Shown: positions 44,101 through 54,564, numbered from the stretch's first letter. The stretch: 64,000 nucleotides of DNA from Mya arenaria (GCF_026914265.1 NC_069124.1:89432628-89496627); one strand, 5' to 3'. Notes: generated by a model from the letters alone, not told the origin. Made by a program: numbers and translations.

Positions 44101-47100
44101 AGCAGGACAACGCCCGGCCCCATGCTGCAAGGCTGACTCAAAACTTCCTGGCGGCAAACAATGTCCAAACGTTGCCATGGCCGGCATTATCGCCGGATAT
44201 GAATCCAATCGAACACGTTTGGGACTACATGAAACGGAGGATTAGGGCACGTAACGTGTACAACGTCCATCAATTACGTACGCCATTGCTCAGGAATGGG
44301 GCCTACTTCCGGCTAGATTCCTGCACAGACTTGTAGCGTCAATGCGTAAAAGGTGCACTGAACTCACTCGGATTAATGGGGGTCATACACACTATTGAAA
44401 ACGCCGTTGAATTTAAAACACACTCAACGCAATCAGTTGTGCCTTGCAAATCCTCAATGTCAATTTTCATCACATTACTGTACCGACAGTACTGGCTCAA
44501 ATTCCAAAATTCATTTTTCATGAAATGCATATTAATGTCCTCTTTCCATCGATACCAAATTTATGAGCGTGCGATATAAAACAAAACAGATATTGTAGTT
44601 TTTGTAGACCGGACAAGACTTTTGGCCATTAGTATATATAACTATACTCTGGTTTACTGCTTACATTTCTGACCATGATTCTACTAATAAACGAATTGAG
44701 AATTTAAAAAACGACGTCCTAACGTCATCCAAGTCATATGATTTACACGATACATTTAAGGATTAAAATTCGACATGTTGCATTTTATCGGGGTATGGTA
44801 TGCAATGGCGCAGTTCAAAATGTTGGTGGAGTCCTTCGGACTCCACCCATTTTGAACAGCCCCATTGCATACCATACCCCGATAAAATGCAACATGTCGA
44901 ATTTTAATACTTATATTTACGTTCATTTAAATCTACATTTCTGCTAAAATAAATTGATTATTCAAGAGCATTTTCTCTTTTCTTTCTCTCGTTGTTCTCA
45001 ACGGTGGGTAAATTAGAACAGCTATCGTAACCTAATTGTATACGACAATGAATGCACAGATAAAATAGTTCCTTATTTATATGTTTATTTTCTATCTTTT
45101 CAAGGTCAAGAATATTATGAATACGTATTTTTGCATACAATGTGTGTTTTCGGTCCGTTATCGTGGTGTATTAAAACGCAAAAACCCGGGCGTTATCGGT
45201 AGAAAACGGTCATTATTCAGTAAATTCACGTGCCGTTTTTTTGTTTTACATATGCGCTTTCAGGGCCCGCATCATAACAATGAAGGCTGAGCGACCTGGT
45301 TTCTGACCGAAAGTTGGTCAACGATGCAAACTTTTGCACAAAAACATATTTTAGAATATATAATGTAGCTGCATACAAATACCAAAACAGGAAATAAACC
45401 ACAAAAGTCATATAACTTACATATTTTCTGCTGAGTTGTCTTTTCATGGCAAGCTGATGTGTTTACCAAAATAGTTTTTTTCTGCAGTTGTTTTGACTAT
45501 TAAAAGCACTAAATTATGTCTAAAACGACTAACTCCTCCGAACTTTTAGTTATTTCTGTCGATTTTATTCAGAACATACGACTTATATGGACATGATTCC
45601 ACTATGTCGTATGCAATAAACAAAGAAATTTCAAATATTTTTTTTCTCTGATGCTGAAGATGCTGTACATTTTATCAAGAACATGTTTACAAAATTTTCA
45701 GGCTTGAATTAGTTATCAAAACAAATAATGGTTAAAGTAGGACTGAATAGGTAATTAATTGATTACCCAATAGGTATTGTGTGTAAATAATCCCAGTAAT
45801 CCAGTCAATTTTCGAAAAACAACACTTTCAAAACGAATGAACACTGCAAAAAATGGCGTCGAAACAAAATGCAGCTGCCGAGTTATGTTGCGGCCCGAAT
45901 CGAGCTTAATGTAAAACTTTTTCAATGACATCACCCATGACGTCATACAAGCACCCGTTAAAGAGATTATTTTGAACTAACTGTTTTTGCATTTTCGTGA
46001 CATTTAACAGCATTTTTAAACATAAACGTTTCTTCAACTGTTCCATCCATCATGAAATTATCTACATTAAAATCAATCAAATAATCGTTGCTTATTTTGT
46101 TTTAACTGCTTTACTGCAGATTTCAATTTTGCATGTTGCCAATAATTGTACTACGATTTCATTAAAAAAAATAGTTCCGTAGTAAATATGCCCCGCCCCT
46201 TGGTATTATTGCGCCCAATGACAGGACAGAAGTATCGAACAAACGCACGTGATATCGATGGGAAATGCCATTGCACTTTATACAGAAATAAAGTGCAATT
46301 GATAAACAACAACCATCGTTAAGGAACGAAGTGTGAATGTAAATATTAATAGGACGTACGTATGCCCGCCGCATTCAATCCCTGCTGGTAGACGTTGTTA
46401 TGGCCAAACATCACGCCGTGTTTGTTGAAACCGAACTTGGATCCCGGCAACAGACCTGCCAATTATTATATGGAATTAATTGCTTCCCACTATAATACTA
46501 TTAAACATGCTAATTAACATAAACTGTTTTATTGGAAATGTCTGTTTAACTAATATGAGATGACCGAAATGTACTTTGAAACGATATAAATGTGGACCTG
46601 GCACCACGAAGTCCGTCCAGTGCTCGATGACCTGGTTGTTTCCGTCTCTTATTTCCATGGTAACCATGCAGGATAGGTCTTTTATTTGAGGCGAAATATC
46701 TTCTGTATGCCCAAAGTAGACCTGAACAGAGAATATGGATGACGACACGTGACAATTGTTTTCTACATAAGTTTAGAATAAGAGATACCCCAATAAAGAT
46801 AATCCGTGGAAATACAAAGTAACACTAGGTGGCGTAACCAACAGTGTAGAGGTATTATCATCTAAATACGTCTTAATCATGTGATAACATACGTTGCCAC
46901 CCGGGGTCTGTATGGATACGTTTGTACAGCCGTCCATGTAAGCCAAGTAGCTGACGCCGTGACTGGCGACCGGGACCAGCTCAATGGCGGCCGTCATCTC
47001 GCAATCGACGTTCATCTCGAACAGCTACAAGACAGGAAGAATATACATTTCGCATAATCGGGTGATAAGATACAGTGAGTGACACGTGACAAGGGCGCAC

Positions 47101-48772
47101 TTGTTCTTTAAATTATGTACACAAAGTCTTTATATCACAACAAAGCGTAATGGCAAACATAGAAGCCGTACATCATTGTAGTCACAGTCGGAACCGTCGG
47201 CCACTCCCTGAAGCTCGTCTACGTACTCTGCACAGCGCATGCGCACTGTGTTGTTTAACTCTTTGTACTGACGTTGGCCCTCTTCAGTGGCGAGATAGCG
47301 GAGCACTGCGCAACGGAAGTCGGACGATTTGTAGTCTCCAAGCACACGCTTTATTTCGCTGGCTTTTAATGAACCCTGAAATTGCTACGATATCTCAGTC
47401 AGATGCCCGAATGAATAAATAAAAATATATATCGCCATTTACACGGACGAAAACAAATATCGACAAGTGATGAATATAAAAATCTGAATGTCACCAATCA
47501 ATCAGTCTTGGTTAACGAACAGATGTGCTTTTTTATGTGTGCTATGTACTGGCTTGCTCTTACATAAACCAATCAAAACAAGCAGCAGGAATCTCAATGT
47601 TGCAAGCATGTTACTTGTGACAAAAGTGAATACTTACCAGCCTTATCTAATTGCACTGGCAACATAAATTATTAAAGGGTTCAGTTTCAAACTCATGTTG
47701 AGAACGGTTTTAAAAGATTAAAAAATCAACACATTCATTAAGTAATTTGAACGCATATGAGCTCCTCATTCCATAGTATCCATACATTATAAGTTGTTTT
47801 CCAATAAAAACATATCCACATGTACAACGATAACATGGTCAATAGAAATAAGTATGATATTATCAATTATGACATATTTGTTTTTTTGTTTTATTAATAT
47901 ACCAAATTAACTACTGTTAATTCAAATATTTCATATCATACTTCTTTAATCTTTAAATTAGCTGTACTATCAACATTCAATACATATATAAGCAACGACA
48001 AAATGACCTACTATGCACTATTATATTGTGCCATATTTGAAATACAAAATGCATATCTAAACCAATAGATATTAACCCTGTTCATACAGCGCTATCAGCG
48101 CTTTGATATTCTGTGTTATAACTTTATAAGATATTTGGTTTGTTACTATGACATATATATGCACGAATAAATCTATCTATCTAAGGCCTAAAAAAAAAAT
48201 TGTTTGGTTAGGGTTACATCCTTTTCAAAAATAGGTAGGGTAGGTAGGCTTTTTTTTATTTTATTTTTTTATTAGGCTTTATATAAGAATATCATTTTCA
48301 TCATAGGAGAATGGTGTTAAAGCTATCTTCTGTATAAGCGTTTAAGGTTTAAACTACATATTGAAAAGCAATTAAAAAATTATTTTTTTTCAAACTGACT
48401 ATAAAAACGGTAGGGTCGGCGCCTATTCCGTAGGTAGGGTCGGGTAACCCGAACCAAATGTTAACCAATATTAACTGGTAAACTTTTGTCCAAATGTAAA
48501 CATTGTGTAATTTAAAAAAAGTCAATGAAACAATGCCACCTAATGAACGTTTCACTGCATTATAATTAATGTTAAAATATTAAATTCACTTCATGTCGTT
48601 TTAACGAGTGAAATCATTTTCGAACAACTGGGATGACCGATTTTTCAGAATATATTCGTTTTCCATGTGTGTGTATATTCTTTTTTCTTACAATAGTACA
48701 AAACATATTACTTACGAGAGATTTACCAGCCTCATAATATGAATTTGCGGTAATCTGGTGGTACCGTGCCAT
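38171..48772 (-). CDS. Tan/isopenicillin-N-acyltransferase-like Ntn hydrolase, copy C (9 exons, complete)
   Basis: Exons in coding order: 48772-48716, 47375-47172, 47024-46893, 46721-46598, 46455-46360, 41850-41773, 41276-41126, 38654-38383 and 38283-38171 (TAA). Exon lengths equal those of copy B except the last, which ends VPKSTVCVPN instead of VPKSTKNV; the product is 408 residues. The MDGCTNV cleavage motif (Gly119-Cys120), GHTEDI and FYHHCNMFQHLDFP are kept. Differences from B are few, for example RCAVLRY for RRAVLRF and AAIELVP for AAIALVP. No break is seen, so both paralogues look usable. The gene is twice as long as B because introns 1, 5 and 7 carry later insertions. Activity as described for copy B is inferred from family motifs. 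Confidence 0.9.
38680..40720. repeat. ~1-kb tandem duplication in copy C intron 7
   Basis: 38680-39660 and 39661-40720 both match the single segment 30972-32010 of copy B (landmarks 'caccatactgtcgttttctg'/'catgaaactgtcgttttctg', 'gctacttccgcattgctaaa' and 'cgaatatttac', each present twice). The duplication is therefore specific to C. Both halves have diverged by scattered changes. Confidence 0.85.
39519..39643. repeat. Inverted repeat (fold-back) at the end of the first 1-kb unit
   Basis: Arms of about 55 bp, from 'cgcttttctggtgacctgca' to the complementary '...aggtcaccagaaaagcg', flank the short centre 'cgacctgcggtctcg'. The corresponding places in copy B (31870-31960) and in the second unit of C (40565-40640) hold only the left arm. 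The right arm is an inverted duplication unique to this spot. Confidence 0.9.
40721..41117. mobile_element. AAGGCCT-ended MITE in copy C intron 7
   Basis: The ends are inverted: 'aaggcctggttttagg' and 'cttaaactaggccttt'. An inner hairpin at about 40771-40825 pairs 'ctcggccatttttatcgaaa' with 'tttcgataaaaatggccgag'. A (GTT)n, T-run and G-run lie near the right end. Copy B has the uninterrupted site 'gatttggtttagcttacatg', so this insertion postdates the duplication. The copy at 21664-26640 is split by the LINE. Confidence 0.8.
41866..42958. mobile_element. PIF/Harbinger-like remnant in copy C intron 5
   Basis: It has inverted ends TGTCACACTACGACCGCGTT and AACGCGGTATGTGTGACA, preceded and followed by TTAAAC/GTTTAA. 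It keeps ~200 bp (GC-rich, near 41985-42235) that copy B has lost. The plus strand near 42398-42620 reads LLLAYMQFQQIQYDADDLDL, a stop, then LLVRPWLYECRRLQHGL, a Harbinger-type transposase N-terminus. The catalytic part is absent, so this is an internally deleted derivative. Confidence 0.72.
43065..44640 (+). mobile_element. Tc1/mariner-type DNA transposon in copy C intron 5
   Basis: The terminal inverted repeats are ATATATACTAATAGCCAAAA (left, reading on into GTCGTGTCCGGT) and, on the right, ACCGGACAAGACTTTTGGCC reading on into ATTAGTATATAT. They differ at two positions. The ends lie in TA-rich sequence as expected of TA target choice. The matching site of copy B (33780-33800) is empty, so the insertion is younger than the B/C duplication. 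It carries one transposase gene. Confidence 0.92.
43374..44336 (+). CDS. Tc1-like DD34E transposase, frameshifted near its C-terminus
   Basis: The N-terminus (residues 3-60) is a helix-turn-helix region (ATAANVARHFGVNEKTIRRL) ending in a GRPRET hook. The catalytic triad is Asp150 (LFTDECKFN), Asp245 (LQQDNARPHAA) and Glu280 (DMNPIEHVWD); 34 residues separate the last two, the Tc1 DD34E spacing. The frame ends at 320 codons in an atypical tail. One base-pair shift near 44285 gives the expected family tail instead (AIAQEWGLLPARFLHRLVAS, MRKRC), so one frameshift separates it from the usual ~340 residues. Otherwise it is uninterrupted, which fits a recent insertion. Confidence 0.92.
   Translation: MKLSNEQRARAIGQLEAGATAANVARHFGVNEKTIRRLRTKFARHGTVADLPRSGRPRETTLRQDRHIQLTHLRHRFAAPNDTARNTLARHRPRISARTVRRRLKAVGLRCRRPYRGARLTPNHRRLWVAWALRHRRWRLNQWQTVLFTDECKFNVDSNDRRQHVYRRSGERFTNACVIENDRWGGPSVMVWAGFTHHHKTQLVFLEYGRGRGNGLTAQRYVDQVLQPMVLPFLTAHPGTVLQQDNARPHAARLTQNFLAANNVQTLPWPALSPDMNPIEHVWDYMKRRIRARNVYNVHQLRTPLLRNGAYFRLDSCTDL
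44757..46345. other. ~1.6-kb insertion specific to copy C intron 5
   Basis: Copy B runs directly from 'tttacacgatacatt' to 'aataggaagtacg'; in C these words are separated by about 1.6 kb. The insertion begins with the large hairpin at 44762 and otherwise is AT-rich with no coding frame that I can support. A small hairpin 'attgcactttatac...aaagtgcaatt' lies at 46270-46302. It is probably a mobile element, but its family is unknown. Confidence 0.6.
44762..44908. repeat. Large near-perfect hairpin (arms ~72 bp, loop ~3 nt)
   Basis: The left arm starts 'attaaaattcgacatgttgc' and the right arm ends with its complement. The centre is GGTGGAGTCC-TTC-GGACTCCACC. I count only two mismatches and a 2-nt indel over about 72 bp. 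Confidence 0.95.
48076..48190. repeat. Short retroelement-like insertion in copy C intron 1
   Basis: The sequence starts 'aaccctgttcatacagcgct' and ends 'gcacgaataaatctatctat', i.e. with a (TCTA)n-like tail as in 3' ends of non-LTR elements. Copy B lacks it. Its first ~38 bp reappear inverted at 48912-48950. Further C-only sequence (48190-48485, 'ggtagggtcgg' words) follows. Confidence 0.5.
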
Positions 48773-48796
48773 TTGTCACAATCCGTGAATAATATA

Positions 48797-50936
48797 CAAA
48801 GACTGGTTTTAAAACCTTGAACTGTCACCTAAATGGAATGCGATACTGCGTGCCTTCCAATGCACTTGTACATACTTAGTATGTTATTAAAAATACATGC
48901 CGTGGCATTGAATATCAAAGCGCTGATAGCGCTGTATGAACAGGGTTTTATACGGGTTTTCACCATTATGATTTACGATCATGTGTGTATACGGGTTTTC
49001 ACCATTATGATTTACGATCATGTGTGTATACGGGTTTTCACCATTATGATTTACGATCATGTGTGTATACGGGTTTTCACCATTATGATTTACGATCATG
49101 ACTGTATACGGGTTTTCACCATTATGATTTACGAGCATGTGTGTATTAATAAGGTGCTGATATGTCGCACAGTGAATCTAAGAGTCCGCGTGTAAAACAA
49201 CCCCAGGTTTATTGAAGCATGATGGTAAATGAAAAATTAATATTTTATTGACAATAAAATTAATGTCGCTGTGTAAGAAGGCAAACAATGATGGAGAACG
49301 TAACCAATCCGAGCAGAACTCCATCATATGGTGTTACATATGAGTATATATATACTAATCAAACTTTACTCATTAGAAAGAATTTGCCTATGTTTGCCTT
49401 GTTATTCACAAAACAACTTTAAAACAGAATAAGAGAAATGGTTTCTTAATTAAAATGATGAAAAATTAAATAATTGATTTCAAACAATTGTAGATATATA
49501 TATACATCATATAAAGTTAGCATAAAATCTTTAATTTCAAAACTTTTTTTCCTTCATTGTCTATATGGTCAGCGACTCTCTTCTATTTCTATATCATCAG
49601 GTAAGTCGTCAGCATTTTAGCATGTTTGTTATTCTCACGTGGGCTATCACGTGATGTTTTAAGCAGGGAAACTGTGTGATAATTGAGATCAATGAGACCA
49701 TTGTTGCTTTCTAGGTCATTCCAGGTTTTAAGATGAGAATACATTTGTAATTCCTAAGCGAGGGTGGGTCTATTTGTCCAGGTTACCATATGTAGCAGTT
49801 AAAATTCAAACAACAAACACAGTGTTCTTCAATATCTCTATATTCAACATTATCGAATGTAGATATAATATCGGAGCGTCATGAAAATATAAATATAAAC
49901 AACCATAAGATAATGAATAATAACATGTTTATAAGTTAACATCGTAAACAGTCTTATGTCTTATACCAGGTATGATTTAATCGTGTGCAGTGGCAGATTA
50001 AATTAAATGGCTAAAGCATATAAAACACACATAAAATACAAGCAGTTACAACAACAACAATACAGTACATCATTGACATGCAACTTACTGACTTATGGAA
50101 TCAAACACTCCTACTCCCTCGTACTCCCATGGTGACTTCTGTTATCCATGCATGTTATCATCAGTAACCAAACCCACATATATTAGTATATGGAAAGAGG
50201 CTAAAAGAATATCACGGAACTGCCATTCTCGGTTTAAATACAAAATCTGCTGATGTCGTAAACATACATGACAAAACTAAATAAATGCAGCTGAATGAAA
50301 TAATGATCATTCCAATCCATTGCTAACCCAAGACAAACACAAAAGACTACAAATGCAAATCGATACTAACCATCAGAACATCAGATTCCAAGTAAAACAA
50401 TCAAGTTTTCTAAAACAAAGTAAAACAAACATCTCTGTAGACTTCAAATGTGCACGACAATCAATCAAGCTTGGATTTCCCGCTTCTTCTTTACAAAGGC
50501 AAGGCAGAGAAATCTGATTAACTTACTGCATTATCTCATAACAGGATTATCTCTCTTCGAATGTAAATTCACTTGGCTTCATCATTGGGTCACGTGATTG
50601 AATGATGCGCTTAAAGTGGATAGTAATTCTTTGTTTACATTTCGATGTTCATTCATCTTTTGGTGCAGGGATACTACTTTAATGTTATCTTTATTTAAGT
50701 TCAACAGATTAAATTATTTAAATAGATATTGCGTTATGATAGCTTCTTGCTTGGTCAAATCTACCTCGGTTATTTGAAACATAGCTTGCAATTAAAATAG
50801 TCTGCACTTTCTCAAACTATATGTTTGGTGGTAAATCGGCTGGCGACATTTGTTACTATTAATAGGATTTTTCTGTTGTGAGTGTCGAGTTTGTGGCTAC
50901 ACTGAATAGGGTTGAAAACAACCCTGTTCAAAAATC
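48797..50936. other. ~2.1-kb C-only insertion upstream of copy C start codon
   Basis: Copy B's 5' flank matches C up to about 48796 and again from about 50937 ('cggtatgaagaatttt'). The intervening DNA is unique to C. It contains a 39-bp tandem repeat (48935-49145) and otherwise AT-rich sequence with no gene that I can support. Confidence 0.6.
48935..49145. repeat. 39-bp tandem repeat (~5 units) 160 bp upstream of copy C
   Basis: The unit GTGTATACGGGTTTTCACCA plus TTATGATTTACGATCATGT repeats about five times with very little variation, which suggests recent amplification. It lies within the presumed promoter region of copy C and is absent from copy B. Reading frames within it (CIRVFTIMIYDH) are repeat artefacts. 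Confidence 0.95.
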
Positions 50937-51344
50937 ACGTTAAACGGTATGAAGAATTTTAATAAACAATTCGATTATCGATATCATATATATGTCGTGC
51001 AACTACATCATTGGATTCATGGTTAGGGAAGGAAATAAAAAGACAACATCTGGATGTCCATTGATTAATTTCTAATTGCCCGTATGAATAACCTGGTTTC
51101 GACGCATTGTCGCGCTTCTAGTCTCATATATTATGTTGATACAAATCTTTGGACAGTATACAGCATAAACGCGAGAAAAAAAATGCGACCGTAAATAAAA
51201 CGACGGCTGCAAAAATGCTTTATTTCCTTTAAATAACGCAAATCAACGCCATATCTTGTTATAATTGATAAAGTACTTGGACTTGAGTCCATCGGCTCAA
51301 GACACTGCTGTAATTTTGAACATTTGGCTAGTAATCTCGGTTTT

Positions 51345-52510
51345 GGACTAGCAAGTTGACCGCATGGGCTAGTACGTTTGACACAGGTTGACCGCATGGG
51401 CTAGTCAGTGTGACACAGGTTGACCGCATTGGCTAGTCAGTGTGACACAGGTTGACCGCATTGGCTAGTTAGTGTGACATAGGTTGACCGCATTTTGGCT
51501 AGTTAGTGTGACACAGGTTGACCGCATTGGCTAGTTAGTGTGACACAGGTTGACCGCATAGTCTAGTTAGTGTGACACAGGTTGACCGCATGGGCTAGTT
51601 AATGTGACACATTTTGACCGCATGGGCTAGTTAGTGTGACACAGGCTGACCGCATAGGCTATAGTTAGTGTGTCACAGGTTGACCGCATAGGCTAGTCAG
51701 TGTGACACAGATTGACCGCATAGGCTAGTTAGTGTGACACAGGTTGACCGCATAGGCTAGTCAGTGTGACACAGGTTGACCGCATGCGCTATAGTTAGTG
51801 TGACACAGATTGACCGCATAGGCTAGTTAGTGTGAACAGGTTGACCGCATGCGCTAGTTAGTGTTACACAGGTTGACCGCATGGGCTAGTTAGTGTGACA
51901 CATTTTGACCGCATGGGCTAGTTAGTGTGACACAGGCTGACTGCATAGACTATAGTTATTGTGTCATAGGTTGACCGCATAGGCTAGTTAGTGTGACACA
52001 GGTTGACCGCATAGGCTAGTCAGTGTGACACAGGTTGACTGCATGCGCTAGTTAGTGTGACACAGGTTGACCGCAGTTAGTGTGACACAGGTTGACCGCA
52101 TGCGCTAGTTAGTGTGACACAGGTTGACCGAATGCGCTAGTTAGTGTGACACAGGTTGACCGCATGCGCTAGTTAGTGTGACACAGGTTGACCGCATAGG
52201 CTAGTTAGTGTGACACAGGTTGACCGCATAGGCTAGTTAGTGTGACACAGGTTGACCGAATGCGCTAGTTAGTGTGAACAGGTTGACCGCATGCGCTAGT
52301 TAGTGTGACACAGATTGACCGCATAGGCTAGTTAGTGTGACACAGGTTGACCGCATGGGCTAGTTAGTGTGACACAGGTTGACCGAATGCGCTAGTTAGT
52401 GTGAACAGGTTGACCGCATGCGCTAGTTAGTGTGACACAGGTTGACCGCTTGCGCTAGTTAGTATGACACAGGTTGACCGCATGCGCTAGTTAGTGTGAC
52501 ACAGGTTGCA
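51345..52510. repeat. 32-bp minisatellite upstream of copy C (~36 units)
   Basis: It has the same unit and flanks as the array at 36441-36978 but is more than twice as long. Some units carry 2-bp insertions ('gctatagttagtg') or short deletions ('gtgaacagg'), and these variants recur in blocks, e.g. near 51660/51790/51950 and 52275/52400, which points to block duplication. Confidence 0.97.
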
Positions 52511-52620
52511 CCAGTGGATTTCACTTCTCTTAAGAGCTAAAATTCCTGTTTAAAACGGCATTATTCTCTTGTCAAAATGGATGTTTGGTTGCATAATTCT
52601 CTTCTTGGCTCTGAGCATGT

Positions 52621-52747
52621 CCAGTTAGCGCAGTGGTTAGCGCACTCGCTTCTCACCTAGGCGACCCGGGTTCGATTCCCGGCTTGGGCGCATTTGAGTT
52701 TGGTTTGTGGTCACCAAGCCGGACAAGTAGGTTTCCTCCGGGTTCCC
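52621..52747 (+). mobile_element. tRNA-derived SINE head
   Basis: It begins AGTTAGCGCAGTGGTTAGCG (A box) and has GGGTTCGATTCCC (B box) about 35 bp later, then the SINE body 'tggtcaccaagccggacaag' and 'ggtttcctccgggttccc'. Both promoter boxes match RNA polymerase III consensus well. It lies exactly where homology between the B and C flanks ends, and LINE sequence follows within a few bases. Confidence 0.85.
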
Positions 52748-52755
52748 AATGAAAA

Positions 52756-53790
52756 ATGGACTTACAATGGCCATGATATACAAGTTGTTGATGATTTTAA
52801 TTATTTGGGTGTTGTTTTTAATTATACTGGAAATTTTCACCTGAACCAAGAACATTTAAATGGCAAAGCACTTAAGGCAATGAACGTATTATTTTGTAAA
52901 TGTCAAGATTATGACTTAAAACCCAAAATTATGTGTCAGTTATTTGACGCATTTGTTGGTTCTATTTTAAATTATTCGGTTTGGGGTTATACTAAATCAA
53001 AGGAATTAGTAAGAATTCATTTGAAATTTTGTAAAAGATTATTGAACGTTAAAACAAACACTTACATTGCCACTGTTTACGGAGAGTTGGGTAGATATCC
53101 ATTATATATTCATAGGTATGTGCTTATATTGTCTTATTGGTTTATGGTTGCTAACAGTGATAATATTATCATAAAATCTGTATACAAACAGGCTAAGAGT
53201 GATAGTGATAAAGGTTGCCGTAATTGGGTGTATAATGTTAAAAAGATATTAAATGATTATGGTTTTAGTTATGTGTTTGATGATATTTACAATATTGATG
53301 TTAAATCATTCATAGAAAATTTCAAATGTAGAATTCACGATACTTTTAAACAAGATTGGTATAGTACTATAGAAAATAGCACGGTGTTAGATGTGTATAG
53401 ACATTTTAAAACCTGTCTGGAATATGAACCTTATTTAGATATTTTACCAAAGAGTTTACGTTTTTTTCTTGTGTAGACTACGGCTGTCAGTGCACCCACT
53501 CCATATTCAAACTGGTAGATACAATAGAAATAAAGTTGTACGCAACCAAAGATATTGTTTGTGTTGTAACTCTAATGACATCGAAGATGAATATCATTTT
53601 ATTTGTGTTTGTAAATCCTTTAGCAATTTAAGAATAAAATATATCAATAAGTGTTACTTTATAAGACCTTCTGCATTTAAATATATGCAGCTGTTGAAAT
53701 CTAACAATAGAGCTGAACTGATTAAATTATGTCTGTTTGTTAAAAATGCTCTCAAAGAAAGATCCGCTTTGATTAATGTTAGAACATAAT
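52756..53790 (+). pseudogene. 5'-truncated LINE ORF2 (RT thumb to C-terminal knuckle)
   Basis: The plus strand reads VDDFNYLGVVFNYTGNFHL, ALKAMNVLFCKC, LFDAFVGSILNYSVWGYTKS and GRYPLYIHR, then after a frame break near 53470 QRYCLCCNS..DEYHFICVC and FSNLRIKYINKCY. These correspond to the region just after the RT catalytic core and the C-terminal CCHC-like knuckle of the LINE at 21.8 kb, but the sequence is clearly another family. The 3' end is A/T-rich with (TTAAA)n. It is a dead fragment. Confidence 0.85.
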
Positions 53791-53840
53791 TCTATTTAAT
53801 GTTGATCCTCTGATATATATATTAAATTAAATTAAATAAA

Positions 53841-53843
<3 letters not shown>

Positions 53844-53931
<88 letters not shown>
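53844..53931. repeat. (TA)n microsatellite
   Basis: About 44 uninterrupted TA dinucleotides directly after the LINE tail. Length is likely variable between individuals. Confidence 0.97.
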
Positions 53932-53935
<4 letters not shown>

Positions 53936-53937
<2 letters not shown>

Positions 53938-54003
53938 AACAGATAATGCAAACAAATGTGCATATATATACAAATATGCTCATTTGTTTGCATTATCTGT
54001 TAC
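53936..54003. repeat. Hairpin beside the (TA)n tract
   Basis: 'gtaacagataatgcaaacaa' is matched by the complementary 'ttgtttgcattatctgttac', with a ~20-bp A/T-rich centre. Arms are about 23-30 bp. This and the TA tract together form ~160 bp of cruciform-prone DNA. Confidence 0.9.
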
Positions 54004-54087
54004 TTTACATACACGTTGACATTATATGTTATATCATTACAAATGTATGTGTTGTTGACGATGTACATTGTACAAGTCAAAATAAAT

Positions 54088-54112
54088 TGTCTGTCTGTCT
54101 GTCTGTCTGTTC
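54088..54112. repeat. (TGTC)n tail, probably the 3' end of a retroelement
   Basis: 'caagtcaaaataaattgtct' leads into six TGTC repeats, a pattern typical of the 3' end of non-LTR elements. The body of the element would be the preceding ~80 bp only. Confidence 0.5.
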
Positions 54113-54562
54113 TCCGGTTTCCCACACAACACAAGACCACACTCTTGTGTGAAATCGTGCCAACGAGAGTGATTAATATACTGTTGTTTCACAATCGTTG
54201 TACACGAAATATGTTTAAACTAGAATGTCCTCCAATCGTAAAATCTAGGCCATCTCCGGCAATCTTCGGGATAAGCCTCGTTAATAGGCTTCAATATATA
54301 CGAAAATGTAATGAGGCCGCCGTCGACAAACTTATTTATGATTACGCTAAGTCAACACATTTGATAACCTAAACACTGTACTGAATAAAATGAGTTTGAT
54401 TCGAATCTTAATTACGCTTCGGAGAAATCTGAGACCGGTATAAGGTCACTACTTCTCCTCCCTTAAACATTAATTATATATATATGTCCTTGACTGTTGA
54501 AAATACATGTAGGATACATTTCTGTTATTAGCGCCGCCGTGATGGACTATTTTAAAGACTTT

Positions 54563-54564
<2 letters not shown>

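Noticed and set aside
53956-54372. 138-codon plus-strand ORF ending IYDYAKSTHLIT
   Set aside because: It runs through a hairpin and a (TGTC)n tail. The last ~50 residues look somewhat protein-like but have no splice context or recognised family.
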